DNA from: Taenia hydatigena
Lineage: Eukaryota; Platyhelminthes; Cestoda; Cyclophyllidea; Taeniidae
Assembly (NCBI GenBank): GCA_036345935.2
Contig: JADWOT020000010.1
Span: forward strand, 11,455,492 to 11,519,491
Reading direction: 5' to 3'
DNA length: 64,000 bases
Shown: positions 46,980 through 59,480 of the stretch, one piece after another
How positions within the stretch are numbered: position 1 is the first letter of the stretch
Layout: every line of letters starts with the position of its first letter
The notes under the pieces: model-generated
What the model was told of the DNA's origin: nothing
The model's database searches: none
What the model saw: only the letters and a program-made list of their open reading frames with translations
Position numbers and translations under genes: made by a program

Positions 46980-47929
46980 ACACGGCATCAAGTGACTTCG
47001 ATAACGCTCACCCCAATCAAGTGGCAGCCGCACCGACATCGCAGCATTGACTCCCACTACTAACCTTGCATACACAAAGAGTCGGTGCCACCGCTTAAAT
47101 TCAATGCATGCAATTCGAAACTGGCTTCCACAAGTGGAGGGCAACAATCGCAAATGCAGGCAATCCACCAGTGAACACCACAGCAATGTCCAAATGTTGT
47201 CTATCAGCGCGCCATGTAGCACAGCCTGAGAACATGACCCCATTGGCATGACACTTGTGTGCGAGTACGCGTGTCCGGGTTGGGTCTGCTTGGGAGCGTG
47301 AATGACGTTTACTTGAGGTCTCATCTCTTCACACAACCCAACGTCACTTCAACAGAACAGCACGAAAGGGTTGATGGAGTTAGATTTGCCGTCAGCAAAC
47401 AGTGTTTGCATTACAATTAAGCGCATTCGCATAAATGAAGAACGCAAATCGTGTAGCATGATGAAGAAGTGTACCGCCTTGCTATGATGTGTTGTCTTTT
47501 TCATCTGCCTTATGCTGCTTTTTGAATTCCCACGTGGTCCACTTGTATGTGCATAGTTGGAGCGATAGTCTGTGCTATCGCACCCTCCTCCGCCACTGGT
47601 TATTCGAACTCATTCACTTGGGGTTGGCGTGTGTTGAATGTTCGCAAGTCAGATGTGTGCGTTCGTTGACGTGAGACCATCACTTTGACTGAATTGATTC
47701 TATTTTGTGGCCGACAATGCCATTTGTTCTAGTTTTTCTGTGAAAAGGCCAAGTGGTTTGCGCTTGCCTATTGTCTCCACCATTGTGTATAGCCGTTTCT
47801 GTGGTGTAAGTGAATGTACTTTTGCGGAATCTGTTTAAGACAAGTCGTCAGTGTTTAATTTAGAGTGGCATGGAGCTGTTATTATCGGTTTGGGCATGAT
47901 GGATGTTGATAGGATGTGGTACAGCAATC

Positions 47930-48770
47930 TACCTTATAATCTGCATAGATACCTGCTGCTGCTGCTGCTGCTGCTTTGCTGACTTGGGAAAAGCCTTATT
48001 GAAATTTGATCACCATATTCTCGTTTAACTTAGATTTAGCGCATTGTCAAGCAATTTTGTCGGTTGCTTTGTTAGTGTTGTGTTGTTTGCAGTGGAGCGG
48101 ATGGACATAGGAAAAGACACGACTTTGAGTGGATAAGGCTCCGTCTAGTGCTCATAGTCCAAACCACCAAACTTTGTCGCCTGATTATTGTGGAAAGAGG
48201 CTTTCTTTGGATGGTTGCCTTCGAAACGTGGATGAATGGGTGAATGAATGAATGAGTGAAGCGTTTATGGGAGATGCAGTGCTTTGGTGATGAGTGTGAA
48301 GGCAGCACACTAGTCATCCCAGCCTGTTTGCCTCCTCTACTGTGGCGATGAAGTAGCCTTGGAGAGATATCTGGCCTCGCTTTAGTCGTAGTGGTAATTA
48401 GCTTTGGCTTCATTGTTTTTTGCCGTACGACTGGTTGTTGATTGGCGGCTCGTGGAGACATGGACAAAGGTGTGGGTTTGACATGCAAACAAGTCAGTGA
48501 ATAAATTTAACGGGTGGATAGTTGAGATTTAATTGTTAATTTACTCACTTTTCGAATGTCTGCTTAATGGGTTATTTGGGTGGTAGAGGCTTGGACAAAT
48601 GGGCAGGTAGTGGTGGGAGGGTCGGCTCATTTCTCTGTCCATGGATCTACCCACGCGCATGGCTAGCTACGTACTCACCCACCCACCTCTCCTCCCATCC
48701 GCTCCACTTCAACAACGGCAGAACATGCGCCGTCGAGGTGTTTGTACCTTGCGGTCTAATGTGAGCGAGC
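47930..48770 (-). repeat. Repeat R1, copy e
   Basis: This matches 11560-12320 in the same orientation, including a (CTG)n run (about 47951-47975), the TCGTGGAGACATGGACAAAGG block near 48450, and the GGGTTATTTGGGTGGTAGAGG block near 48567. Confidence 0.6.
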
Positions 48771-49495
48771 TTGTCGAAACTACCGCATCCTTGTTGGGAC
48801 CGCCTGGATGTGGAGGCGCTGTTGTTTGTGATGGGCGAGGATTGAATGCTTCACCTAGTCCGGCTGACTTGCTTGCGTGCAAGTGACTCACGAGCTTGAC
48901 CGGTTGTGTGTTTCCGGCTCTCTGGAATTTGTAATTCTTCTCTCTCAACCTTTCCAAAGATCTGTGGCAAAACGAGAGCATCCATGCGCCTTCGTCTTCG
49001 TCATGGGAGCTTGTCATGTTCCGCAACGCTCTTTGGAAGTGGAAGATTTTGTCTTTCTTCAGACGTCCTTAAAGCAAGCACGCATCGTGGTTACTTGTCG
49101 AGATCCTGCGCGAGTGTATGGGAGCAAAATAGGTGAGGTGATCAACATGGCTAATAGCTATGCGACTCACGAGTGCTGCAGAGTGAGGGCAAGTGGGTTG
49201 GATCGGCCTCAGCTTGTGGTCGTCAGGCAGGGTACTTGTATTTCTTTACCCTCTCCATGAATGTGGCATGACATTTGCAGTGTCATAACTGCTACACGAA
49301 AGCGTAGGAGCGCCGCGGTAGCAGCCGGCGTGACATTTTCTGACTCACCAAAGATGCTCCACCCTCAATGCCACCCACTCCCAACATGCATAAAATGATG
49401 CCACTGGTGTTGGTTGTTATAGCTGGAAACTGAATAACACTCTAATAGTCTCCATCCGGATGACATCTTTGCATTTACGATAGGAATTTCGGGAG
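48770..49495. other. Unassigned interval with overlapping frames
   Basis: A plus-strand frame of 127 aa (48877-49260) and antisense frames occur. None carries a recognised domain. Not called as a gene. Confidence 0.3.
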
Positions 49496-49860
49496 TCTAG
49501 CACAAATGCGTGATGCAGCTTTCACCCTGAACAGAAGCTGTGCCTGCTTCAGCAACACTCCAACAAGCTTATGTGACACAGCAGGCAAAGAGGAGAGGAA
49601 GGCAAGGTGGGACACTCGTGATTATCCTTAGTAGCAATAACGCTATCAAGATTAAGCCATGACCACCAGAAACACTATCATGGACGCAGTGAAGGGAGGA
49701 GAAGGTGTCGATTTCTGCCCCTCACAATGATGCGCCGACTTCAACGAGCAGATGGAAGAAGAGGTGGGAGGATAGATAGGTGAGCAGTCATGCACGCGGG
49801 TATGTCCATAGACAGAGAAACGAACAGATTCTCCCATCTACACTAAAAAACCTGCCAGGC
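49495..49860 (+). repeat. R1/gypsy fragment, copy f
   Basis: This aligns with 630-1000 and 22670-23000: TGTGATGCA...CCCTGAAC.. AAGCTGTG at the start (decayed AGLTLN RT motif), then the GATGCGCCGACTTCAACGAGC block near 49728. Confidence 0.55.
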
Positions 49861-50089
49861 ACATCTGGTTTTTGTTTAGGCTGAGAGAATAACAGAGACG
49901 AATGCCACTCATTCTACGCATCAAAAAAGGAAACAAATGCCACTGCCTGTCACAAACTTGTGCAAATTCAGTGGCACCATTTAGTATCAACAAGTACAAA
50001 TATCTGCCTTGTGAGCATCCAACACGTAGCAGAATCCGTGTTTGTACTGCAAGTTTACTTCCCCACCTCTCATTGTTGGTTGGAAGTGG

Positions 50090-50460
50090 ATTGCAGGTGG
50101 CTCGATGAATGTAAGTTAGGGCGTCTTTGTGTGCTCTTCGTCGCCTTCGTCTGCTATTTGCGCAGTGGTGGGAGGAGTCTGTGGCAGGATATTGCTCTTT
50201 GGCAACCTGCAGGGCCTTTCTGTCGTGTGTTTGCTGAGCATCCAAGCAGGTCATTTTGCGTGATCATGAAGTAAGCCAGTGTTCTAATTATCCATTCATC
50301 CGCTCATTCAAGGCAGGACATCCGATCTAAGAACAATTTTGTTAGAGCTTCACACGAAACGATGAGCTTAATTATGCCACAGTTGAATGGTGTGCGATGG
50401 TAAAAGCCTTGTTGTTACCTTTGGTTTGGAGCGAGGAGGTTGGTGAGCATGTGGACTGAT
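50090..50460 (+). pseudogene. Copy I: decayed family exon 6
   Basis: The segment AGGGCCTTTCTGTCGTGTGTTTGCTGAGCATCCAAGCAGG aligns with exon 6 of gene A; the peptide FCRVFAEHPSRSF corresponds to FCREFGSHSSRSF. A stop follows shortly after and the rest is frameshifted. Confidence 0.6.
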
Positions 50461-50739
50461 TAAGTCGAACTTCCGGATTAAGACATATTTCCACTGTGTC
50501 ATGGCATCGGGTTGACTACTCCTTGTTGTTCACTCTTTATTGTCCATTTTTTTGCTTCAATGAACCTAAAAGCATTCCTTGCACGACTGGGAACAACTCC
50601 TCTAATGCCGTGAATTCGAATGCACACTTCTGTAAATTCGAAGAAGCAGTGAGATTCACCACGAAAAGAACAGGAAATGCGGCTTTTGCTACCAAGTGTG
50701 CATTAAGAAGATGGTTGCAAAGCATTTCAATGCACCGGT

Positions 50740-52005
50740 TTTACCGTAGTGACCTGAAAGTTGTGCCAAGTATAGGACCAGAAATAGCTACTGGGAATGC
50801 TTCCAGTAACAGCGTACCAACACGTGGTTTACCGTGTTACACTCATGTCAGAGCAATTTGCAAGCACAAGGCAGGTCTTTGACGTAAAGAACGTGGTGCT
50901 ATCTGACCACTCTGGAATTGGCTCGCATTCGAACCTAACACCGCATCCCCCAATTTAAGATGATTCACCCAATCGAAAGCAACGCTTTTGGTTGCCTCGT
51001 AAGTACTTGTGCTGCTTAAGTTTGCTAACATAATCTTGAATCACCTCTCCGTGAGCCATTGGCAGTACAGATGTTTCCTGACAAAGAGAGCATAGTAGTT
51101 TGACACTGTCAGTGCAGAGGCTCACCCACCTTGCACCCTACCAACGGTAACAACAAGGCTCTTTCGCCCCACACTCCGTTGAAATGTGGTACAACTAGGC
51201 GCACCACATCGTGTGAGGTCCAAAGCAACTATTTCCAGATCGAATGTGTCATCTCTCGACAATTTGCCCTGACTGAGCAGAGGCTAGCTTAACTAGCACA
51301 GCAGTTTGCCTCATGGGAGAGGAGAAATTATCCGATTGAATGTTCAACAAACTCACTGCGGGAAGACGTTGCAGGTTCTTGAGGAGTAATACGCCACCAT
51401 GGGCATTTAATGACTTCGTTCATTTCAAGATCATCCTACATTTTGAGGAGAAATAAGGCACAGGACTAACACAGCACAGAATCCTGGGCAAATGATGAAC
51501 AGGATCACGCAAGTGTTGATGGGACATTTCCACAAGCAACACAAAAACGGGGCTTGACTGCTCGTGCCTCCAACAGCCAAATTGACCTCCGCGTGTGACT
51601 GCCCTTCCTAAATTGGGGAAGTGGAAGCGACGTCTTCAAGTGGATTTCACCTCCGTGGAAAATATTTGCTGATTAGGCCTTTTGGCTCCGCCTTCATCAC
51701 CACTCAAGCAGACGAAGGGCTCAGATTCACATCTACTACACGAACCCTACGGGTCATTAGAAATGCCTTCTACCTCTACCAAATTGTATGCAAAATTGAT
51801 TCGTTTTAAACAGGCGTCCACCCTACACAAGCCCTACACACTCTTCTCCAATTGCATTCACTCGCATGCATTCGGCTCCTAACAATACATTTTGGCACGA
51901 AGGCTGCTGTCAACGATAGTCCTTATTCCTTACCCTGTACTCGTAGTGCCTCCTGTTTGGATGCGTCGCATGCAGCAATGCTGGCACTTTCCAAATTGAG
52001 TGAGT
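50740..52005 (-). pseudogene. Copy H: decayed family exons
   Basis: On the minus strand, exon 4 (about 51880-51995), exon 5 (about 51545-51660), exon 6 (about 51160-51480) and traces of micro-exons 7 and 8 (about 50740-51020) align with genes A and C. The exon 4 acceptor is lost and stops occur in exons 4 and 6. The block 51593-52005 also belongs to the right arm of the inverted duplication and continues unbroken into the rest of the copy. Confidence 0.65.
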
Positions 52006-54088
52006 ATTACGCTGCCTGGTATCTTCTCTTTCCCCTCAACCTTCAACTCCTCCTTTCGTCCTAGCTAAACAACTGTTCTCCTACGCTTTTAGTGAGGGCC
52101 AGTGGTTTGCTTGGGCACGCGATTAGTATAGTTCTCCAAGGATTTACACATGGTTATTCCATTGAATTCTGTGGAGGCGAGTCACCAGTCTCTTTTCATA
52201 CCCATACTGCAATCTCACTTGCGTCGTCTGCTAATTGTCGTTAGCCTACGCTACAAACACTGTGGGAGGCCAAAGCAAAGGCTTGTCCCAGTGAGTCAGG
52301 CTTGGCTAGTCTCTTTAGCCGACCGCGCATGATTCATAGCCACCGCCATAGACTATCACTCAAGTGCTACTTCGTTTGCCAGTCGCAACTAGCTCAAAGT
52401 ATATCGAGGTCAAATGAGTATTTTCATTCGGTCTCGCATGTATGCAGAAACAACATAACCATGTAGGGCTACTTGGTACATTAGGACCTGAGGTGGAGGC
52501 GAATAATTTCGCCGCCTCCTCCCTTCTCAAGGTCTGGTTCAACGTGCCTTCCGTAGGTGGGTCTCATTCTTCCAGTACTACTCTTTCCACGCCCAACACA
52601 CTGCTGCATTACCACGTCCTGCAATGCCCCATTTCCTCAATCAACCTGACAAAACAGACAGGCAGCTGCAAGTTCATGCACTTAACTCCCATTTCAGTGA
52701 AGGCCAATATCATACTAACCCTGTGCCTCGTTGGAGTTTTACTTTAACAATTGATCAAGATAAAGTTATTTCTATTGCTTCTTCCTTTCCTTCTTTTGCG
52801 GCATTCTTCACCAATGCCCATTCTGTGAGCTCCACTCGTCCTTCGTTGTCTGTCTCTTTCCACCATCCACTTGCCGCAGACCAGACAACGCATAGTGTAC
52901 TGCCCTACACTTAATGATCCTTGCCTCGTTTCGTGTCAGTTCTTCCATTTCCTATCTCATCCCACTATGTTAGCTCATTGTATTCACAAGAGTGATGGCC
53001 AGTAGGTATATTTGATCTGAACTTTAGCTTACTCCATTGATTATGTCCAATCTTTTGCCTTCTCACGGTCTATATATTAGGTCTATTACAAAACTGTTGG
53101 AAATGCATCCCTTTCCCATCAATACTCCATCTACCTTCACACTGTGTGCTTCTTTGCGCGTCTGAAAAGCTCCGCATGAGTGGACATTGGAAAGGTTATT
53201 AAGGGGCTGAGCCGAATGCCTAGTCAGTTGTCTTCCAGACTGATGAAAAGGTCCCTTGATGTCTGCAGGCGTTGGAATCACTGTAATGTAACTACCGATG
53301 TCGACGAATGCTTCCACTTGGTCACTTTGGATTGTTCGGCAGGCCTCCTCTACTTAAACTGAACCACTGACAGTTAGCCATTGGTTACCTGACTAGCCAC
53401 AACCGATCGTCTTCTTGACCATAAAACACGCTCTTTGCAGTGCTTTGAACTTGCATCTTGAGGCCCTTAATATCGATGCAGCGCGCATCAGAAAGGGGAA
53501 TTGACCTCGTCACAGCTTTGTCGATCGCGTAGTTGGTCGCTCAGTCAGCATCATAGGATGAATGAGACACATTAGCGGAATCGGCACTAAGCTTGGCCAT
53601 GCACTGCAGACTCTATTGGACCAAGTGACCCAATGTGTGCATCTTGTTTCCAACTCGATGCGAGACTAAATGGAGAATTCTCATTTGGCTATCGATGCCT
53701 TTCTCGTGAAGTGGATTGACAAACGAGGCGGTGGAGTAGTCTGCCGAAGTCTGGCCTACTCCAGTCTGGCCACGCATTGGATTGCAACAGTGCATTTCAA
53801 ATAGGCCAGCAACACTTGGCAACTAACACTAATGCAATATGCCTGCTGACGTTTGCAGGCTTGCGAAAGTACTATTTAGTGGCGCAAATGTGACTAAGAT
53901 GCAAATAAAAAAAGAATTCGGCGACTTACTTCTAAGTTCTTGCCTAAATGAGCAGACGCGAGTTCTTAGTTAATTATCTCGGTTCTTTGCCTGCGCGCAC
54001 TGTAAAGCCCCATCAAAGAGGAGAGTGTAGATGCCTCGAAAGCGCCGACGAAAGCGAAGAACAGTGCGCGTTCGACTGTCAGTCGACA
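51593..54088. repeat. Inverted duplication, right arm, block P'
   Basis: This is the inverted counterpart of 43965-46246. Shared items are the 60-aa MVIPL frame (52150-52332), the MQKQ frame at 52442 (here frameshifted), and the protease-like VDIGSYITVIPT segment on the minus strand (about 53270-53320). About 240 nt near 53355-53590 have no counterpart in the left arm. Confidence 0.8.
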
Positions 54089-54089
54089 A

Positions 54090-55022
54090 GGAGTTGGACA
54101 CGCGTACTCGCACACACGAGTCATGTCATTGGGGTCATGTTCTCAGGCTGTACTACATGGCGCGCTGATAGACAACATTTGGACATTGCTGTGGTGTTCA
54201 CTGGTGGATTGCCTGCATTTGCGATTGTTGCCCTCCACTTGTGGAAGCCAGTTTCGAATTGCCTGCCTTGAATTTAAGCGGTGGCACCGACTCTTTGTAC
54301 ATGCAAGTTCAGTAGTGGGAGGAGATAATGCGATGTCAGTGCGCTCGCCACTTGAGTCGCGTTAGTGTTTTCGAAGTCACTCGATGCGGTGTCCACCTCA
54401 CCTCACCTCACCTGTCCGCAAACGAGGCAACACTGATGCCTTATTGGATAGTTCAAGCTGTAAGTCCAAGTCACCGTGAGGGATGCCGTATGCTCGTCGA
54501 CTGTCCTGATTCCTCAAGAGCTCCCCCAACTCAATCACTGCCAGCCTCAACTCAGTTCTTCCAATGTTTGATGTCAGGATAACAGTCTTCAAAATAGTTG
54601 TCTGGTGTTGTCAGAGTTGATGATGGGAGCTTCAATTGATGCTCCAGCAGTCCTGTCGTCAACCAAGCCTCATTCCATTTCACTTATTGCAACTGTTTGG
54701 CCCTTCGTTCTAGAAGGCCTGCAATCATACTCATGTGGGTGGAGTGAATGTCCACTGCCTCAACTAATTACTGCACCGCATATTGTGGTGAGGAAGGAAA
54801 ACTAACGATGACCAACAACAGAATCTACAATATTTTGTCAAGTGTATATTGAGGAGTTGACGCGCTTTGCATCCACATTGGAGGCAGCTGTGTTTGGATG
54901 CGAGGTAGATCATTCAATCCTTCATTCATTCTCTTTTTGGCAAGAGGCTGGAATCACTGCAATTCACGAGTTGTGAGAGTTGAGTGCGGCGGGTTTTCTG
55001 CCACTCAGTGCTCCTTCGCAGG
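54090..55022 (-). repeat. Dispersed repeat R2, copy d (block Q')
   Basis: This is inverted relative to 46247-47290 and truncated at 54090, where block P' begins. It carries the (CACCT)n form of the pentamer expansion at 54393-54413. Confidence 0.7.
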
Positions 55023-55500
55023 TGCAACACTTACATTTACTTGTCCATTTTGAATGAACTCTTCAAAGTGACATTAATTTGGCCCTTGGCACACAAGCAA
55101 GTTGTCAAGTCCACTTCATTTGTCCCACGTCATTTTGTCGTCGTTAGCTTATCCATCACGGTGCACCATGGGGAAGTGTGGGATGTCTGCCTCAGTTCTG
55201 GCTGAGTCTATTATTCGCACACAAGATGTTCACTTTGGGGAGTGTTGTGGTGTTGAATGTGTCTAGGAATATTTTCGACTTCCACCGATGTGGAAGGAGA
55301 CGGCAGAGGGCAGCAACACAGAGTGGCGAGCTGGCAGTGATAAGTGTGGTTCCGCTGTTAAAGGAGAAAGCAGGGAGTACTTGTGTGAGGAATGCAAGTC
55401 CACGTTGCCTTTGGTCAAGAGAGTTGTCCGCTCTTGAGGTTGACTACTGACGTGATGTCAACAGCCCCACAGACAAATCATTCATCCCACCAGGTTGCAG
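55022..55500. other. Unassigned interval
   Basis: Frames of 73-90 aa on the plus strand show no recognised features. Confidence 0.3.
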
Positions 55501-56010
55501 CATCATCGGGTTCTCGTTCTCCGCAATAACCTCCGAGCAAGAATGGGCGCATTAGATGACCCAATTGTAAATTGTGTGCCTTCTGCTGCAGTGGGATCCA
55601 TGTGGGTTAGAGAGAGAGAAACGAAGACCGAAGAGCAATGTAGGCGTGAACAACGAATGTGAGCTCTGCAACGTGAAAGCTTCTGGAGGTGTACAAAAAG
55701 AAGAATGCAGCTCTTAGAATGAGAGACTGTTGTAGCTAACATTGCGCTTCTCGCTTTACTTGCCAATTTTACCTTGGTCATCTAAAGGGAATGCCGAGTA
55801 AATGATTGTAAAGCAGTTGCCGAGAAACGCTTCCATTAAAATTGAAACATCATGATCTATTCCTAGCTACTCAAATGTGCTTCACTCATGTTGGAGCAGT
55901 TTGTAAACACAAAGAAAGGCGCTGCCTGACTTCTGTGGAATAGGCACAAGTTCTGGCGATTCGCCTAAACCAACGCCACACTTCTGGTTACCTCGTGAGG
56001 ACTTGTGTTG
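55500..56010 (-). pseudogene. Copy F: remains of family micro-exons 7 and 8 with introns
   Basis: GCGAATCGCCAGAACTTGTG on the minus strand (about 55950-55970) is the first part of the 30-nt exon 7, with its 3' half and donor deleted. The 18-nt exon 8 remnant near 55772 reads TMTKVKL with a GC donor. The intron segment at 55560-55690 aligns with introns of copies B and C. Confidence 0.55.
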
Positions 56011-56797
56011 TTTAGGCCTGTCAGCAATTACAAAGGCCGGAAGACTATTGAACGACATCAGCGGCATTTGTTTTGCATTGTAAAATGCACTAGGCAGGAG
56101 CGCGTGCAAGATGCATCGATTTGGCATTGATGGGGCGATTCATGGATGAACAGACCAAATATGATTAAGTGGGTAAATACACTATATGTGTAAGTGCTTC
56201 CAATGGATCTCTCGACATCAGAAGGAACAAAGTGACTCCTCCCAACGCTTCTTATTCACGCGCGCTTAAGACCAAGACCACAGAACTACATACATTGCAG
56301 ACTTGACTTGCATTCTAATGGATACCAGAGTTGCGGAGACACTGTTAGGTAGTGCACGATTTTTCCTTCTTCCCCAGGTGATCAATAACCATTGAACTTT
56401 GTCGCCACACGGCCTTGTTACTAATTTTCGCCCACCTTAGGCCCCGGACTGCTGAGTAAGTGAGCCGACTTCCTTACGACAGACAACATGCTTTGCAGCA
56501 AAATGTGGACATTGCGAATGGTCCAATTTCTGTGAGAAATTGGAGTTTATCTCCTCCCTTGTGTTCACCTTGTTTACTATCCCATTGCACACGGTGGTCC
56601 TCTGCTCAAAAATCGGTCAGACTGATACTCTTAAGCATTCACTGTAACTCTCTCCCTCCCTCATCGTTTGAGAGAATCACCCAATCAGACTCAGATGCTC
56701 TTGCTGCTCCTTCAATCATGTAGCTTTGGAGACGATTGCAAACAAGGCCATTGCTGTCGTGGTATTTAACCCCAACTGCGACTCAAGCGTAAAAGAA

Positions 56798-58350
56798 TTT
56801 ATTTGTTGTCAACATGTTCGCAAAGCAACGAATCTGAGCAAAGAAAGGTGCGATATGCTTGTTTGTGTGCAATTCTCAAGCAAATTTCACGTCCGGTTCT
56901 TCAAGTGGGTGCAATTACAAAAGTGGTGTCATCAGTGGTGATGCCAAGAAGGCTGAAATGGGAGGAAAAAGAGATGACAGCGATTGCAGATTGGTGCATT
57001 GGAGTGCCTCAAAACTACGCAAGGAATACATAAAGGAAAAAGGGAGTAGCAGCTATTCCATCGACACGAAGGAATGGAAATATGTGTAGTTCTAGAAGCA
57101 AGTAGCGTTTAAATGATCAACCGGTGAAGTGCCTTCAATCAAACACTCCTCATGTCCGACGTGCCCAACTGCAGAGAGCAGGCATTGCCGTGGGACATGC
57201 GGATTGGAAAGAGGCAACATGAGTAGCCCAGCCAGATGATACATGAGTTGGTGGATCGGTTCATTTAGCTTAGTCAAAAGGGAATCAGTGCATCGACTTA
57301 CCGGAGGAGGTCGTTGATGTCTAGTTGCATCAAGTGGAAAATCATGTCAAAGCCAGCAAAGTTTTATGCATTGCTTGGCTAATTGGTAAGCAGTAATAGT
57401 TAAGTTCATGGCAAAGCGGCTTTATCCTGACAGGTGAAGGTGTGTTGCATTTTGCAAGAGAATGTGTGGAAACACTCACCGTTTTCCGCACTGCCCATTG
57501 AAGCTGGTGCAAAGTGAGTTGACAAAACCAGGAAAAGCACTTTATGGAGAGCTTTGCCAATTAATGTGTACTTTCTAAATTTACACATTAAGGCAGCATT
57601 TTGTTCAACTTTTGTCAATAAAATGGGTGAAGCAGGTTTTTCTGTGGCAGGGAAGTGAATATCTTGCACTAACTCAAGAAATGATAGCGGAACTTCGAAC
57701 TGGTGCTGGAACCAACTGCAGCACACGATAAGATGTCGCACCTGCGAAAAGCAGCAATACGTGGATAAAGGAAACCAAAACTGGGTAGGCGTGCAGCCAG
57801 AATGGCAGCTTACCGGTTCCACTCTGGTAACCTAAAAGTGGTGTCAAGAAAACAATAAAAAATATTTGCCAAAAACTGCTTCTTAGGTACTCGAATGTGC
57901 CAGGAAATGCTTGCAGTAGCGTTGCACCAATACGAATTATTCCTAGGCACTCGAATGTGCTCCACTCATGTGAGAACTCCATGCAAACACAAAGAAAGGC
58001 CTTCACTGCAAAGCATGTGGCCCTGTCTCACTGCTGTGGAAAGGGCATGCATTCGCACTTACCATTGCACGCCGCGATCTCCGGCGATTCACCTAAACCA
58101 ACGCAACACTTTCTGTCATCTCGAAGGGACTTGTGCTGTTTGGGTCTGCCAATGTTTGGGGTGCTCGGGACAATACTTAACCCCCAATCAGTCAAAATAT
58201 TCCGCCACAATGAAGGCAAAATATGCCGACCTTATCAGCTCGGACGCTCACTCACTTCCTTGCTCCCAATCAACGGTAACAACGAGTTTCGACTTGTTCC
58301 CTTCTAATTCAAATGTAGTATAATCAAGCGTATCATTTCGCGTAAATTTC
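56798..58350 (-). pseudogene. Copy D: 5'-truncated family member with a distinct micro-exon set
   Basis: The end of exon 6 (58256 to about 58350, LDYTTFELEG to VTVDWEQGS) is followed by micro-exons at 58063-58092 (30 nt), 57814-57831 (18 nt), 57727-57741 (15 nt, donor GTGTGC), 57480-57503 (24 nt, ASMGSAEN, good splice sites) and 57302-57316 (15 nt, acceptor lost). The last exon at 56915-56952 ends in TAA, with the poly(A) signal at 56798-56803. The 27-nt exon has lost its splice sites. Homology stops abruptly near 58350, so exons 1-5 are missing. Confidence 0.7.
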
Positions 58351-59270
58351 AAAACAAAACAAAACGCTGACCCGAATGTGGATGTGTGGGAATCCTCTGG
58401 CCTCGTATCGCATAATGCCACGCCACATACACTACTGACACTTCTACAAATACCTGTAAACTTTCCCTGCATTTTACGGCCTCCTGCACTCGGGCTGTTA
58501 AAGCGGTAAGTGCTTCAATAAGTGGTTCAACGTTGAGCAAACAAAATGAGGAGAAGTTTAGGGATGAGAAAATTGAGAAGGATTTGCACAAGCCTGGACT
58601 AGAAGGGAATCCACTCGACGAACTTGTATGAAGTCGATCTAAGTGCTCGTATTGATGAAGGATCACAACGATTACTTGGATGAAAAGAAGATCTTGTGAA
58701 AGCTGTGCTTCTGCTGACACCAACGCTGTTCTGGCTGTCTCCATCACACATTCGTAAAGTGATGCGCGATGCTAACCATCCTCAGTGGTTACTTCACTTC
58801 TCCCTCTGCCTATCTCATTCTAAACTACTTTTGCAGGTGGCGGGCAGAAATTTCAACTGCCTAATTGCATGTTGCTAAAAGAAGATTGCACTGAGTTAGG
58901 GACAAAGATACGCTTCCGTGCGGTACAAAATCAGTTTTGCGGGTTCTAAACGTGGCCCTCGTTAATTGGCGCGATCACGTCTGTTGTGTGGGGTTGCGAA
59001 AGACTTCCTTAAGCGTTGACAACTTTTGCATTTCTAGTCCCTTCGGGTGTGCGAAGAGATTGGCTCAAGGAATGAGTGTCCATGCATCAGTGTTTATAAG
59101 TTGAAGGAGGTGCGACTTCAGTAGCTCAGCGCAACTAACGCGGACATGAGTTCAAATGGGTGCTGGAGATGTGGCCACTCTTTCAAGCAGCGTAGGAAAA
59201 GCGCTAGAGATTGCAGCTAGGAAGACTAAGTGAAATGGACTGGCTGCATGTTGTAAGGACGTAAATTTAT
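58350..59270. other. Unassigned interval between copies D and C
   Basis: A 132-aa minus-strand frame (58349-58747) contains leucine- and phenylalanine-rich sequence without a recognised domain. It adjoins the breakpoint of copy D. Confidence 0.3.
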
Positions 59271-59480
59271 CTCTGTCCCTCCTCCTTCTTACCACACGCG
59301 GTGCTCTTGTGTTCACGTCATCAGTTAGAGCGAGACACTTAAGCATTCCATTCAACTCTGCTTCGCAGTTGCCTTTCGTGTTCTGTGAAACATGTGACGG
59401 TGTTGCTGTGGTTGTCATCGCTGGCGTCAACACTACGAACGTGACATTGAACAACAAATTCAACTTAAATGGAGTGGAAA

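Larger units (their letters stand above)
46247..47480 (+). repeat. Dispersed repeat R2, copy c (block Q of the inverted duplication)
   Basis: This aligns with 12705-13700 in the same orientation, and its first kilobase aligns inverted with 54090-55022. It carries two expanded simple repeats, (GAAT)n and (AGGTG)n. The AGGTG expansion is shared only with the 54090-55022 copy, so those two are closest relatives. Confidence 0.75.

Noticed and set aside
57302..57316. 15-nt micro-exon of copy D as functional
   Set aside because: The donor is intact but the acceptor dinucleotide reads AT. The nearest upstream AG would give 19 nt and shift the frame.
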